In this document: positions 26,920 through 35,833 of the stretch, one piece after another
How the letters are laid out: every line of letters starts with the position of its first letter
How positions within the stretch are numbered: the first letter of the stretch is position 1
Source of the DNA: Neobittarella massiliensis (ex Bilen et al. 2018)
Lineage (GTDB): Bacteria > Bacillota > Clostridia > Oscillospirales > Ruminococcaceae
Assembly: GCF_900289145.1 (NCBI RefSeq)
Contig: NZ_OKQO01000003.1
Span: 62,001-126,000, forward strand
Length of the DNA stretch: 64,000 bases
Direction of reading: 5' to 3'
The notes under the pieces: generated by a model
Database searches by the model: none
What the model was told of the DNA's origin: nothing
The model's input: the letters and a program-made list of their open reading frames with translations, nothing else
Made by a program: the position numbers and the translations under genes

Positions 26920-27102
26920 TTAAACTACCAGCGGGAACTCTCCCTTGGTGTTGATGTCCATAGGACGGACTTTGATTTTATCGTAGTTCTCTGCGTAATC
27001 ATAACTGTCCGCTATGGTTCGCTTAAGTAGCAATTCTTTGTCTGCAAGGGGAAGTCCCTTATGTTGCCATAGCCAGATAAACAATGCCATGTATTGGTTA
27101 AG
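26920..27102 (-). pseudogene. 3' remnant of an unrecognised gene
   Basis: On the minus strand about 60 codons (NQYMALFIWLWQHKGLPLAD onward, ending GEFPLVV and a stop) read as real protein. The frame runs straight into antisense of the sigma copy at 27103, so the 5' part was lost at that junction. I do not recognise the family. Confidence 0.5.
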
Positions 27103-27534
27103 ATCAATCTTCGGGAGCTGTATCCCGATGTGTATAAAACCGATGTCTTTGTGGATGTGGCCGAGGAAGTGCTGGCCGCGATCCGGGGCCAGGAACAGGA
27201 CGATGCCGCCTACGAACGCCGGAAGTTCCGGCATAAGGCTCATTATTCTTTGAACCGGGGGGATGGCATTGAAAACGATGCCCTCAACCGGCCGCTCACC
27301 CCGGAGGAAATCCTGGAGCAGAAGCAGCTGCGGGAGGAAGTGTACGCCGCGCTGATGCAGTTGACCGCCATCCAGGCCCGGCGTATCTACGCCCGGTTTT
27401 ACCTGGGCATGACGGTGGCCGAGATTGCCCGGATCGAGGGTGCTGACCGCCGCCGCGTGTGGGAGAGCATCCGGCGCGGGCTGAAGAAGCTGGCGCGTCG
27501 CTGGACACAGCCCGATAACCTGACCGCCGCATAG
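27103..27534 (+). pseudogene. Sigma module copy 3, 5'-truncated and frameshifted
   Basis: From KINLRELYPD onward the sequence matches copies 1 and 2. The normal start codon, ribosome-binding site and the whole non-coding leader are missing, replaced by the remnant gene. A one-base deletion near 27500 changes LARLLD to LARRWT and extends the C-terminus. A TTG at 27094 could start a product, but no good ribosome-binding site precedes it. Confidence 0.75.
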
Positions 27535-27544
27535 CGGCAAAAGA

Positions 27545-27577
27545 AAGCCGGTGGGGGTTTTTATTCCTCCACCGGCT
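27545..27577 (-). terminator. Terminator at end of the XRE gene
   Basis: AAGCCGGTGGGGG pairs with CCTCCACCGGCTT. A T-rich run follows on the minus strand, so it mainly terminates the leftward XRE transcript. It is homologous to the hairpin after sigma copy 1. Confidence 0.6.
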
Positions 27578-27957
27578 TACTTATCCTCTAAATGTTCATC
27601 TGGGCCAACTCCGGCCGTCTGCACCATCTCTTTCAGCTCATCAGCCAACGCACGGGTCGAGTTTAACAGCACTTTTCTGGCAGCCGGAGGGCACGAAAGG
27701 TAAAGCTGCCGCATATCGTTGGCGGCTTGCTCATCTTCTGGCAGGTCGAGATTCATCAGGGAATCCAAAGATAAATTCAAGACTTTGCAAAAAGCGCGCA
27801 GGACCTCAAAAGAAGGGTTCTTCACCCCTCTTTCGCAGCCTTGAACGTGCTTCAGAGAAACGTGGCTCAGATCTGCGAGTTCCTGCTGCGTCAGTCCTTT
27901 TTCCTTACGCGCTTTTTGTATCCTTCGTCCCAGCTCTTTTATCAGTTCCATAGGCAC
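27577..27957 (-). CDS. XRE-family transcriptional regulator
   Basis: The protein has 126 residues. The N-terminal HTH (GLTQQELADLSHVSLKHVQG, then CERGVKNPSFEVL) is followed by a helical C-terminal region. AAGGAG lies six bases before the GTG at 27957, favouring it over the ATG at 27951. Related short motifs, ACTATCGT near 27956 and ACGATAGT near 28032, flank its promoter region and may be operator half-sites. It probably represses the ICE excision module downstream on the other strand. Confidence 0.85.
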   Translation of the reverse strand: MPMELIKELGRRIQKARKEKGLTQQELADLSHVSLKHVQGCERGVKNPSFEVLRAFCKVLNLSLDSLMNLDLPEDEQAANDMRQLYLSCPPAARKVLLNSTRALADELKEMVQTAGVGPDEHLEDK

Positions 27958-28194
27958 TATCGTCTCCTTGTTTATATTTTATCGTGCCCATTTCCTTGCA
28001 GGAAGAACCTTATAAAAGGTGTATTTGAGTACGATAGTACCTATTTTATTGTGCTTGCTGTACGCTTGACTCGCCCGCGGCTCTTATTGAAGCGGCAAGG
28101 CAAAAATATTTTTCAAAAAAATCGCATTACAGGCAGGACAAACTGCCTGTTTTTGTCATGGTTAGCAAGAAGGGGATTTTTCCTTCGCTGATCT

Positions 28195-28654
28195 TTGACA
28201 ACTGAATACACGGCAGAACAGGTACATAACCCGCGTATGAGCGAGTGCAGGGCGCCGCGAAGATGGAGCAGCCAGGAGGTGATGGACAAGCTGTTTCGGA
28301 GCGATCAACGTCCCTGTGACCCGGATGGTGGCACATCCGGCGCGATGACTGCGCGGGGGCTTAAAGATACTTCCTCACGGCCCGCCAAAGACTTGGGGGG
28401 AACCCTGCGGCGCACGCTATGAACGACGCTGCGGAGTTATGACAGCCGCGCCAGCGGAGACCTGTTCTGTCCCCAGCGTCAGGGATGCGTGGCAAATGTG
28501 GCGTGATAACCAAATTGATTTCGCGGCGATTCCCCATCGGTGCATGAGCGCCGATGGGGGTTGCCTTTCAAAGTTAGATACCATGTGCTGGCAGTTTCGG
28601 CTGCCAGCGTATTCATGTAACTTTGAACACGACCACAAAGAAAGGAGTATCCCT
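28195..28654 (+). other. Structured non-coding leader before the recombination module
   Basis: About 700 bases (27958-28654) separate the XRE gene from the next gene, with no convincing gene. A 12-bp stem, CCCCATCGGTGC (28532-28543) with GCGCCGATGGGG (28548-28559), has an ATGA loop. A nested structure follows: CAAAGTTA (28569-28576) pairs with TAACTTTG (28618-28625) around CTGGCAG (28588-28594) / CTGCCAG (28601-28607). These look like attenuator or cis-regulatory RNA in front of the genes for excision. Confidence 0.55.
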
Positions 28655-28879
28655 ATGAGCCAGTTGATGCAAGCCTGTTCACCAGCTACAACCGATGAAT
28701 TGGTTGACATCCGTGAAGTTGCGGTAGATAAGGCACTACCCAAAGAGGAACGGATTGCAGCCTTTCTTCACCAAATCAAAAATCCATATCGCTTCCGCTG
28801 TGGCGATTTTGTGGTAAACGCTGCTTTTGCCAACAACGGGGTCACATTGGAGGAATGCCTGCAAGGAATTTTGAGATGA
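28655..28879 (+). CDS. DUF6870-like small protein
   Basis: The protein has 74 residues and begins MSQLMQACSP after AAAGGAG. The VDIREVAVDKALPKEERIA segment and the QIKNPYRFRCGDFVV segment are typical of a small protein family (DUF6870) found beside conjugative-element recombinases. The function is unknown. I used the ATG at 28655 because the longer frame lacks a ribosome-binding site and would cover the structured leader. Confidence 0.65.
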   Translation: MSQLMQACSPATTDELVDIREVAVDKALPKEERIAAFLHQIKNPYRFRCGDFVVNAAFANNGVTLEECLQGILR

Positions 28880-29001
28880 CTGACATCCTCGATTTTTTCC
28901 AAAGACCATGTTACGATGGACTTGGAAAAGGATGAAAACTGAAAACCTCAAAAACCACTCTTTTCTTGCGGGAGCTTCCGGGAGGAAAGGAGTGCTTTTT
29001 C

Positions 29002-30630
29002 ATGCCAAAATATCAGGCAACCTCTTACATTCGTCTGTCTTACACAGATGACCGCTCCAGCGAGAGCGACAGCGTTACCAATCAGCGAAAGCTGATTGAG
29101 AATTTTATTAAACGGAACCCGGACATTGAAATCATATCCGAAAAAATCGACGATGGTTACAGCGGTATCATTTTTGACCGTCCGGCGTTTAAGGAAATGA
29201 TGCAGGATATTACCGATGGCAAGATCAACTGCGTCATAGTCAAAGACCTTTCCCGCCTGGGGCGGGAATACATCGAAACCGGGCGCTACCTGCGGCGGGT
29301 GTTTCCCGCTTATGGGGTTCGCTTTATTGCCATCACGGATAATATCGACACTGCCCATGAGAACAGCGGGGACGACTTGACCGTATCCGTTAAGAACATT
29401 ATGAACGAAGCCTACTGCCGGGACATTTCCATCAAAACCCGTACCTCTTTGGATATAAAGCGGCGGAACGGAGATTTTGTTGGGGCTTTCCCTGTTTACG
29501 GCTATATGAAGTCAGAGGAAAACAAAAACCTGCTTGTACCAGACCCGTATGCGGCCCGTGTTGTCCAGGACATTTTCCGTATGCGTCTGGATGGGACAAG
29601 CGCACTGCGGATCGCCACTACCTTAAATGATATGGGCGTCCTGTCGCCACTGGCCTATAAGAAAAACAACGGTTTCCCTTATGCCAAACATGGATACACA
29701 GACAAAGAGGACTGTAAATGGTCTGCTACGACGGTTATCCGCATTTTGCAGGACGAAACCTATACTGGCACGCTGGTACAGGGAAAACAGGGTACGCCGC
29801 ACTATAAAATCAAGCAGATGGAGCAGCGGCCATCCTCTGAATGGATTCGCGTTCCCGACGCTCATGAGGCGCTGATCCCCAAGCAGGATTTCGAGCTTGT
29901 TCAGCGTATCCGCAGACTGGATACCCGCACGTCACCAAAGAAAGACACTGTGTATTTGTTCTCCGGCATCTTAATCTGCGGCTGCTGCGGGGCGCGCATG
30001 ACGCGGAAAACGAACCGGGTCAAGGGCAAGGAATACCACTATTATTACTGCCCCACCGGGAAAAAGCATGGCTGTGCCAATCCTGTGATGCTCAAGGAGA
30101 GCGATCTGGTGGAGTGCGTCAAAGACAGCCTGAAGGGGTACATAGACAATGTGACCTGCCTGCAAGCCATTCTGGACGGCATCGACCAGAGCAGCATCAA
30201 CCAGGCGCTGGCGAATGAATACGCTTCCCACATCGCAGCCAATGAGCGGCAGTTGGCGCAGGCGTTGGAGTTTAAGGCCCGCCTTTACGAAAACCTGGTT
30301 ACCGGCACAATCAACAAAGAAGAATACACCGATTATAAAGCCAAATACACAAGGGCTGCGGAAAATGCGAAAGAAGCGATCCGCACTCTGAAAGATAAGC
30401 TGTCCGATGTGTTGGAAAACCGAAGTGAGCGAAACCGTTGGATTTCTCATTTCACGCAGTTTTCCACGATGGAGACCCTGGACCGCAAAGCTGTGGTCCA
30501 CATGATACAGAGTATCAAGGTGATTGGGAAAAAGGAACTGGAGATCACCTTCACATATCAGGATGAATATCAGAAAGCCATTCAGCTGATTCAGCTGGCG
30601 GAGCAGACAAGCCAAAGAAAGGTGGGATGA
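29002..30630 (+). CDS. Large serine recombinase 1
   Basis: The protein has 542 residues. The N-terminal resolvase domain holds the catalytic Ser in YIRLSYTDD and the conserved KDLSRLGREYIETGRY block. The recombinase domain follows, then a zinc ribbon (CGCCGARMTRK...YYYCPTGKKHGC) and a coiled coil. Large serine recombinases of the TndX/TnpX type excise and integrate conjugative transposons. The ATG at 29002 follows GGAAAGGAG. The next recombinase starts four bases after its stop. Confidence 0.92.
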   Translation: MPKYQATSYIRLSYTDDRSSESDSVTNQRKLIENFIKRNPDIEIISEKIDDGYSGIIFDRPAFKEMMQDITDGKINCVIVKDLSRLGREYIETGRYLRRVFPAYGVRFIAITDNIDTAHENSGDDLTVSVKNIMNEAYCRDISIKTRTSLDIKRRNGDFVGAFPVYGYMKSEENKNLLVPDPYAARVVQDIFRMRLDGTSALRIATTLNDMGVLSPLAYKKNNGFPYAKHGYTDKEDCKWSATTVIRILQDETYTGTLVQGKQGTPHYKIKQMEQRPSSEWIRVPDAHEALIPKQDFELVQRIRRLDTRTSPKKDTVYLFSGILICGCCGARMTRKTNRVKGKEYHYYYCPTGKKHGCANPVMLKESDLVECVKDSLKGYIDNVTCLQAILDGIDQSSINQALANEYASHIAANERQLAQALEFKARLYENLVTGTINKEEYTDYKAKYTRAAENAKEAIRTLKDKLSDVLENRSERNRWISHFTQFSTMETLDRKAVVHMIQSIKVIGKKELEITFTYQDEYQKAIQLIQLAEQTSQRKVG

Positions 30631-30633
30631 TTT

Positions 30634-32292
30634 GTGGCAAGAAAAAGCAGAAAAGAAACCGTGGTGCTTCCTGCACCGGAGATAGATACAACTTGCCGTG
30701 CCGGAGTTTATGTGCGGCTTTCCGTTGAGGATAAGCATACCCGTACTGCCTCTATTGAAACCCAGCAGTTGATTATCGCCCGGTATCTGGAGCAGAACCC
30801 GGAAATCATCGTGGTTCAAACCTACATTGACAACGGTGCAACGGGTACGAATTTTCACCGGCCCGGCTTCCAGCAGATGCTCTCCGATATTGAAGCGGGC
30901 CTTATCAACTGTGTCATTGTCAAAGATCTTTCCCGCCTGGGGAGGAATGTCATCGACACTGGCTACTATATCGAGCGGTATTTTCCTGCACAGGGGGTTC
31001 GATTTATCGCTGTGAATGACCGCTATGATTCTTCCTCCCCGGATCATGCCCATGATGGCATCATCATTCCTCTGCGGAACATGATTAACGAAGCCTATGC
31101 GCTGGATATAGCGAAAAAGATCAAAGCGCAGCAGCGGCAGGCAATGAAAGATGGCAAGTACGTTGGCGGGCGTACACCCTATGGATATTTGAAAGCCCCC
31201 GATGATTGCCACCAGCTGATCGTTGACCCGGTGGCGGCTGAGGTGGTCAAAACTATGTTTCAGTGGGCCGCTGAAGGCGATGGCCTGAACACTATTGCGG
31301 TTCGATTAAACGAGGCCGGAGTCCTCGCCCCAAGTCACTATAAGAAAAGGCTGGGCGAGATTACCCATGAGAATTTGATTGGAAATGGGAATTGGCAGAC
31401 GCGCACGGTTGCCAAAATTCTCCGGGCAGGCGTTTATGCCGGCGATCTTGTGCAGGGCGTTTCCAAGGTCATCGACCACAAACAGGTCAGGGCCAGCGCC
31501 GATGAATGGACGGTCGTTCGTGATACGCATGAGGCCATTGTGAGCAGAGAGCTGTTCGATGCTGTACAAAAAGTCTTAGACTGTGCCGCACAACAGGCCA
31601 AAGACAGGGAAATACATTCCTGGTCCCCCAATCTTTTGAGAGGGAAAATTTTCTGCGCCCACTGCGGACACAGCCTCCACCGGCAAAAATGCGTCCGCAA
31701 AAAGACGCCGGATGTATATGTCTACCATTGTATCAGCAATAACCGCATCAAAAAGGGTGCTTGCCCCGGCGTTTTCATTGATGAAATGAACCTGCTGGAT
31801 GCGTTGGCGGATATATTGCAGGAACAGCTCGATACCACGCTGGGGCAATACTCCCTCAGCCCGGAAAATCTCTCCAAAGAAGCTAAGGAACAGAAAAGTA
31901 TTCAGGATAAAATTGCCAGCCGGAAACAGGAAATCCAACAGCTGCGTACCTACCAGCGCGGATTGTATGAGGGTCTGATCCAGAACCATCTGTCACAAGA
32001 CGAGTATTTTGCCTTAAAGGACAAGTACGAAGCCAAAATCGAGGCGGTCAGCAAGGAAATTGAGCAGCTGAAAGCAGGGCTTGCGATTATTGCCAGGCAG
32101 CTGGAACAGTATAAAATGCTGTCCCAGGATGCACAGCATATCAAGGAAGATCGCCATCTGACGGCAGCCCTGATTGACCGGCTGATTGAACGTGTGGAGG
32201 TTTCCAGGGAGAAACAGATTACAGTTCATTTCCGTTTTCAAAGCGAATTTGAGCATTGCGAGGAGGTGCTGAACCAATGCAGAAATATGTAA
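30634..32292 (+). CDS. Large serine recombinase 2
   Basis: The protein has 552 residues. The GTG start at 30634 follows AAAGGTGGG. The catalytic region YVRLSVEDK, the KDLSRLGRNVIDTGYY block and a zinc ribbon (FCAHCGHSLHRQKC, later YHCISN) are all present. A long coiled coil follows. All landmarks of an active enzyme are visible. Its relation to recombinase 1 is one of family only; the sequences are well diverged. Confidence 0.92.
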   Translation: MARKSRKETVVLPAPEIDTTCRAGVYVRLSVEDKHTRTASIETQQLIIARYLEQNPEIIVVQTYIDNGATGTNFHRPGFQQMLSDIEAGLINCVIVKDLSRLGRNVIDTGYYIERYFPAQGVRFIAVNDRYDSSSPDHAHDGIIIPLRNMINEAYALDIAKKIKAQQRQAMKDGKYVGGRTPYGYLKAPDDCHQLIVDPVAAEVVKTMFQWAAEGDGLNTIAVRLNEAGVLAPSHYKKRLGEITHENLIGNGNWQTRTVAKILRAGVYAGDLVQGVSKVIDHKQVRASADEWTVVRDTHEAIVSRELFDAVQKVLDCAAQQAKDREIHSWSPNLLRGKIFCAHCGHSLHRQKCVRKKTPDVYVYHCISNNRIKKGACPGVFIDEMNLLDALADILQEQLDTTLGQYSLSPENLSKEAKEQKSIQDKIASRKQEIQQLRTYQRGLYEGLIQNHLSQDEYFALKDKYEAKIEAVSKEIEQLKAGLAIIARQLEQYKMLSQDAQHIKEDRHLTAALIDRLIERVEVSREKQITVHFRFQSEFEHCEEVLNQCRNM

Positions 32293-33803
32293 TCGCCCTA
32301 TATATCCGTCTTTCCCTGGAGGATTACAAATACGACAGCATGAGCATTGAGAACCAGCACCTTGTGCTGAACGAGTTCGTTTCTTCCATGCCGGAGTCCA
32401 CTGACGCAGAGGTTCTGGAATTTATCGACAACGGATATAGCGGGACAAATTTTGAGCGTCCCAAAGTCCAGGAACTGATTGAACTGGTTCGGGCCAATCA
32501 GATTGACTGCATCATTGTCAAAGATTTTTCTCGATTTGGGCGAAACAGCATCGAAACCGGATACTTCATCGAGCGGGTGTTCCCATTGTTTCACACCCGG
32601 TTCATCTCCATCAATGACGATTTCGACAGCGATCAGCACAAAGGCGATACCGGCGGGATGGATGTGGCTTTCAAATATTTGATCAGCGAGTATTACAGCC
32701 GCGATATGTCCATGAAAACCAAAAGCGCCAAGTACGCCAAAATGCAGCGCGGAGAATATCAGAGTAAGATTTGCCCGTATGGGTATCGCAAAAGCGCCGA
32801 TGGCAGAATGGAGCCAAACCCGGAAACTGCTGCGGTGGTACAGCTCATTTTCCAGCTTGCGGCAACCGGCATTGGGGCGGCAGCCATTACCAGGGAACTA
32901 TTTAAGCGAGGCATCCCAACCCCAGGGGAATATAAAGCCACTCATGGACAGCAGTACCACGATGTCTCACGCTCTCGTGGCCGCTGGAGCAGTTCTACGG
33001 TTCTCCGCATCCTGGAGGACGAACGCTATATCGGTTCCTACGTCATTGGACGGCGGGCAGTCATTGAAGTGGGAGGTACACGGAGCCGCATGAAGGACCG
33101 TGACAAATGGTTCATTATTCCCGACCACCATCCGGCAATTATTGAGAAAGAGCTGTTTGAGAAGGTGCAGGCCGTGCAGCGCCGGTTTTCCTTACCGACC
33201 CGGAAAATCAGGGAGTATCCACTGAAAGGCAAGGTCTATTGTGGCTGCTGTGACCATGCACTTTCCCGCATTGCTCAAAAGAAGCCGTTTTATATGTGCC
33301 GTCATTCGACTGCCGACGTAAACAGCCGCTGCCATACTATACGAGCGGACGCTGCCGGGCTGGAAGAAGCGGTGCTTATCACATTGAAAAAACAGCTGGA
33401 AATCCTGCTGCCTGCACATGAGGACGGAACCCTTCACCTGGACGCCACCGCCGCTAAATGCTCCGAATATGAGAAACAGTTGGAAGATTTGAGGGATCAG
33501 AAGCAAGCTCTCTTTGAACGGTATCTCCTGGGGCAGATCGAGCTGGACACTTATAAATCGCGGAAAACAGATTATGACGCAGAAATACGGAAAGTCAAAA
33601 ATGCCTATGCTGCTGTCACCGCCCAGGCAAAACTGAAGCGAGAAGAACAGGCCCGCCAAAGCAACCGGCAAGAGATCGTTCACTCGATTGCAGAAGCGGA
33701 TGCGCTAACTTCCGAGCTGACCGATCTGCTGATTGAAAAGGTATATATATTCCCCGACAACCGCATTGAGATTGTTTACAAGGTCCATGACCGCTTTGAA
33801 TAA
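32277..33803 (+). CDS. Large serine recombinase 3
   Basis: The protein has 508 residues. The ATG at 32277 overlaps the preceding gene by 16 bases. It shows YIRLSLEDYKYDSMSIENQ, KDFSRFGRNSIETGYF and a zinc ribbon (YCGCCDHALSRI...YMCRH). It is the last gene of the ICE, close to the inferred right attachment site. Whether all three recombinases act together or have separate excision and integration roles is unknown. Confidence 0.92.
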   Translation: MQKYVIALYIRLSLEDYKYDSMSIENQHLVLNEFVSSMPESTDAEVLEFIDNGYSGTNFERPKVQELIELVRANQIDCIIVKDFSRFGRNSIETGYFIERVFPLFHTRFISINDDFDSDQHKGDTGGMDVAFKYLISEYYSRDMSMKTKSAKYAKMQRGEYQSKICPYGYRKSADGRMEPNPETAAVVQLIFQLAATGIGAAAITRELFKRGIPTPGEYKATHGQQYHDVSRSRGRWSSSTVLRILEDERYIGSYVIGRRAVIEVGGTRSRMKDRDKWFIIPDHHPAIIEKELFEKVQAVQRRFSLPTRKIREYPLKGKVYCGCCDHALSRIAQKKPFYMCRHSTADVNSRCHTIRADAAGLEEAVLITLKKQLEILLPAHEDGTLHLDATAAKCSEYEKQLEDLRDQKQALFERYLLGQIELDTYKSRKTDYDAEIRKVKNAYAAVTAQAKLKREEQARQSNRQEIVHSIAEADALTSELTDLLIEKVYIFPDNRIEIVYKVHDRFE

Positions 33804-34840
33804 CAGACGAAACAAAAACAGAAACCCCAGGCTATCAAATCCACAATCTTGGTAGCTTGGGTTTTCTGCTTTTCAGAATTATATTTTTTTGTCGTGTGCT
33901 TGACATACGGGTGCCGCAAACCGTGTAGAGTAGTCTCTATCCCGTGTTGTTTACGGTATGTATCCCAGCGATCATACAGCGTATTAGGGTTAAGCCTTGT
34001 ACCGTCTTCAGCAGGGAAGAGGTAAGGGGAGATAATATGTAAGCGTTTCAGCATGGCAGACTGGTCATCCAAGATCCTTAAAGCAATTTGAGACAGAGCA
34101 AAAGACCTTTCCGCATTTTGGTTCTTACCGCCAGTGACCTCACCAAATCTGTTTATAGACCGACTTACGTATAATATGTTGTTGTCCAGATCACTGCTGC
34201 ATAGCCCACACAACTCACCTCTACGCAATGCAGTGACAGTAAGAAAGCGCCAGGCATGGATATAGAACGCTTCTACCTCTTGATTATGTATACGCACAGT
34301 GTCACATGAAAATAGTGTTTTGATATCTTGGGGTTGTAGGATCTTTTTAGGTTTTACCGGAGCATCTTTGGGGATGTCCAAAAATTCAGGACGGACGATG
34401 GGCACCCCTCGTTTAAAAGCATAGCGATAAAAAGCAGTTATAGATCCCCTTATATTCTTAATGGTCTTTTTGGCCAGCCCACTTACATAAGCATCTAGGA
34501 GGCAGTTTTGCCAATCTTGTAAAGTGATCGCAGCCACTCGTTTTTTAGCAAGCCGGGGGAGCAGCCATTTACGCCCATATAGCTCATGAGATTTGTAATT
34601 AGATAGGCTAGTGGTTAACTGCACTTCTGCGAGAAAGTCGCTCCATAAAGACCCAAACCGAATATTTTCGTCACAGCTGCCAACTTCAAGCCAATGGTCT
34701 GCTTTGCGCTCTGCTTCCACCTTGCCGCGGCGGCTGGGGTTAGAGCTATAAAAAGTACGGCGCTGGCCGTCCTTTTGTACCTTGATCTGCCAGCGCTGCT
34801 GCTTTTCCATCCACTGCGCATCATTTTTGCGTGTAGACAT
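33776..34840 (-). pseudogene. Tyrosine integrase truncated by the ICE end
   Basis: The protein frame has 354 residues. An N-terminal arm-type domain and a core-binding domain are followed by the catalytic TALRRGEL Arg and the HGLRH box. Directly after HGLRH the sequence turns into unrelated residues rich in K, T, F and C that overlap the recombinase gene. The expected GH(S)...Y nucleophile region is absent. The likely explanation is insertion of the ICE within this gene. The start region (MSTRKNDAQW) and ribosome-binding site are normal. Confidence 0.82.
33820..33870 (+). terminator. Terminator after the recombinase operon
   Basis: A 19-base imperfect stem (33820-33838 with 33849-33867, 16 of 19 paired) with a 10-base loop lies just after the third recombinase and close to the ICE boundary. 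Confidence 0.6.
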
Positions 34841-34950
34841 AATTGTACCTCCTATAAAATTATGCTATTATAAGAGGGTAGATTGTCCGCCAAGATTATC
34901 TACCCTTTGTTGGACTCGTCTGGTGTTGGTAGCGCCGGACGGGTCTTTTT

Positions 34951-35346
34951 TTATCTGGCTTGCAATTTGTCGATAAGGGCCTCTTGCAGCACCTGCGAAA
35001 AGTTCACACCACGCGCCGTGGCCTCCTCGTTAAGCCACTCAGGGATAGTCAAAGTCTTTTTGACTGCCCGTGAACTGGTGCGTTTTTTGTAAGCGGTCAT
35101 GTCAAACTCTACAATTACCAGAAAGCCGTCATCCACGACCACTTTGCTTGGGTCGGAGGGTTGAGGGAAAGCCTCGCCCGCTGCCGCTCTCTCGGTCAAG
35201 CAAAGCCCCAAAGCATCGATCGCCATCTCGTATGCCTGCTCCATGTTGTCGCCCTCGGTCAGACATTCGGGCAGGTCAGGGAAAGACACCCAAAATCCAC
35301 CCTCCTCCGCCTTATGAAACACAGCCGGATAAAATAGTTTGCTCAT
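34951..35346 (-). CDS. hicB: HicB-family antitoxin
   Basis: The protein has 131 residues. The N-terminal HicB fold (YPAVFHKAEEGGFWVSFPDL, then PECLTEGD) is followed by a C-terminal ribbon-helix-helix DNA-binding part (KKTLTIPEWLNEEATARGVN). It neutralises HicA and represses the operon. It lies 20 bases downstream of hicA; GGAGGTG precedes the ATG. Confidence 0.92.
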   Translation of the reverse strand: MSKLFYPAVFHKAEEGGFWVSFPDLPECLTEGDNMEQAYEMAIDALGLCLTERAAAGEAFPQPSDPSKVVVDDGFLVIVEFDMTAYKKRTSSRAVKKTLTIPEWLNEEATARGVNFSQVLQEALIDKLQAR

Positions 35347-35366
35347 CTCTACACCTCCATACAGAG

Positions 35367-35555
35367 CTATTTTAGCCCTGCTTGTTTAAGTATCGCTTGC
35401 TCTAGCCCTTTTTTCATGGCCTTGTTGTGATTGGGTACTACTGTTTGTTTGCCGGTTACTCTGTTTTTCAAGATTATGTGGGAGCCTGCTTGTCTGGCAA
35501 CTTCAAAGCTGTTGCTTTTTAGTAGCTTTACCATCTCGCGAGGTGTCATCGGCAT
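35367..35555 (-). CDS. hicA: HicA-family mRNA interferase toxin
   Basis: The protein has 62 residues, the normal size. The pattern MVKLLKSNSFEVARQAGSHI, then VPNHNKAMKKGLEQAILKQAG is complete, including the catalytic His in GSHI. HicA cleaves mRNA when HicB is depleted. It is transcribed first, from a promoter at 35584-35612. Confidence 0.92.
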   Translation of the reverse strand: MPMTPREMVKLLKSNSFEVARQAGSHIILKNRVTGKQTVVPNHNKAMKKGLEQAILKQAGLK

Positions 35556-35583
35556 ATTGGTTTTCCTCCCTTATCTTGATTAC

Positions 35584-35612
35584 ATTATAACACGTATAAA
35601 CACGTGCGTCAA
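35584..35612 (-). promoter_or_regulatory. hicAB promoter with repeats in the spacer
   Basis: On the minus strand, TTGACG (35607-35612), a 17-base spacer and TATAAT (35584-35589) form a near-ideal promoter. The spacer contains two ACGTGTT-like units in direct repeat, a plausible HicB operator. Confidence 0.78.
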
Positions 35613-35657
35613 TAGAGGCGGTTTGAAATACGTATATAAAAATGTGAAAAGTTTTTG

Positions 35658-35775
35658 TTGCGTGTACAAGCGAAACATGGTATCATATAGGTGTAGGTTT
35701 GTTCTACCGGCAGGCCTACCATTTCGACGTGCCCGCCTCTTGCCTTTGTGTGAGGGGCGGGTTTTATTTTGCGCG
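35658..35775 (+). ncRNA. Putative small RNA with own promoter and terminator
   Basis: TTGCGT (35658-35663), a 17-base spacer and TATCAT (35681-35686) are followed, after about 45 bases, by a terminator hairpin: CCCGCCTC (35732-35739) with GAGGGGCGGG and then TTTTATTTT. The predicted transcript is about 80 bases with an upstream GTAGG...CCTAC stem and no credible ORF. It is divergent from hicAB. No known RNA family is recognised. Confidence 0.5.
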
Positions 35776-35833
35776 ATCTATATCTTTACCTCAAAGATAA
35801 GAGTATAGTAGACTTGTAGGTGGTTAACTCTAC

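Larger units (their letters stand above)
1..33905. mobile_element. Right part of an integrative conjugative element (serine-recombinase type)
   Basis: The block contains a conjugation/mobilisation set (helicase-like protein, MobC, relaxase), cargo, and three tandem large serine recombinases at its right end, as in Tn1549/CTn-like elements of Clostridia. The right boundary is inferred from the reading frame of a tyrosine integrase on the minus strand. That frame is recognisable down to its HxxR box near 33.91 kb and then turns into unrelated residues overlapping the last recombinase. The left end, the type IV secretion genes and the left attachment site lie outside the window. The boundary is inferred, not proven. 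Confidence 0.75.

Noticed and set aside
28195-28422. 75-codon frame before the recombination module
   Set aside because: Weak ribosome-binding site, no family resemblance, and lies in a structured, probably non-coding leader.
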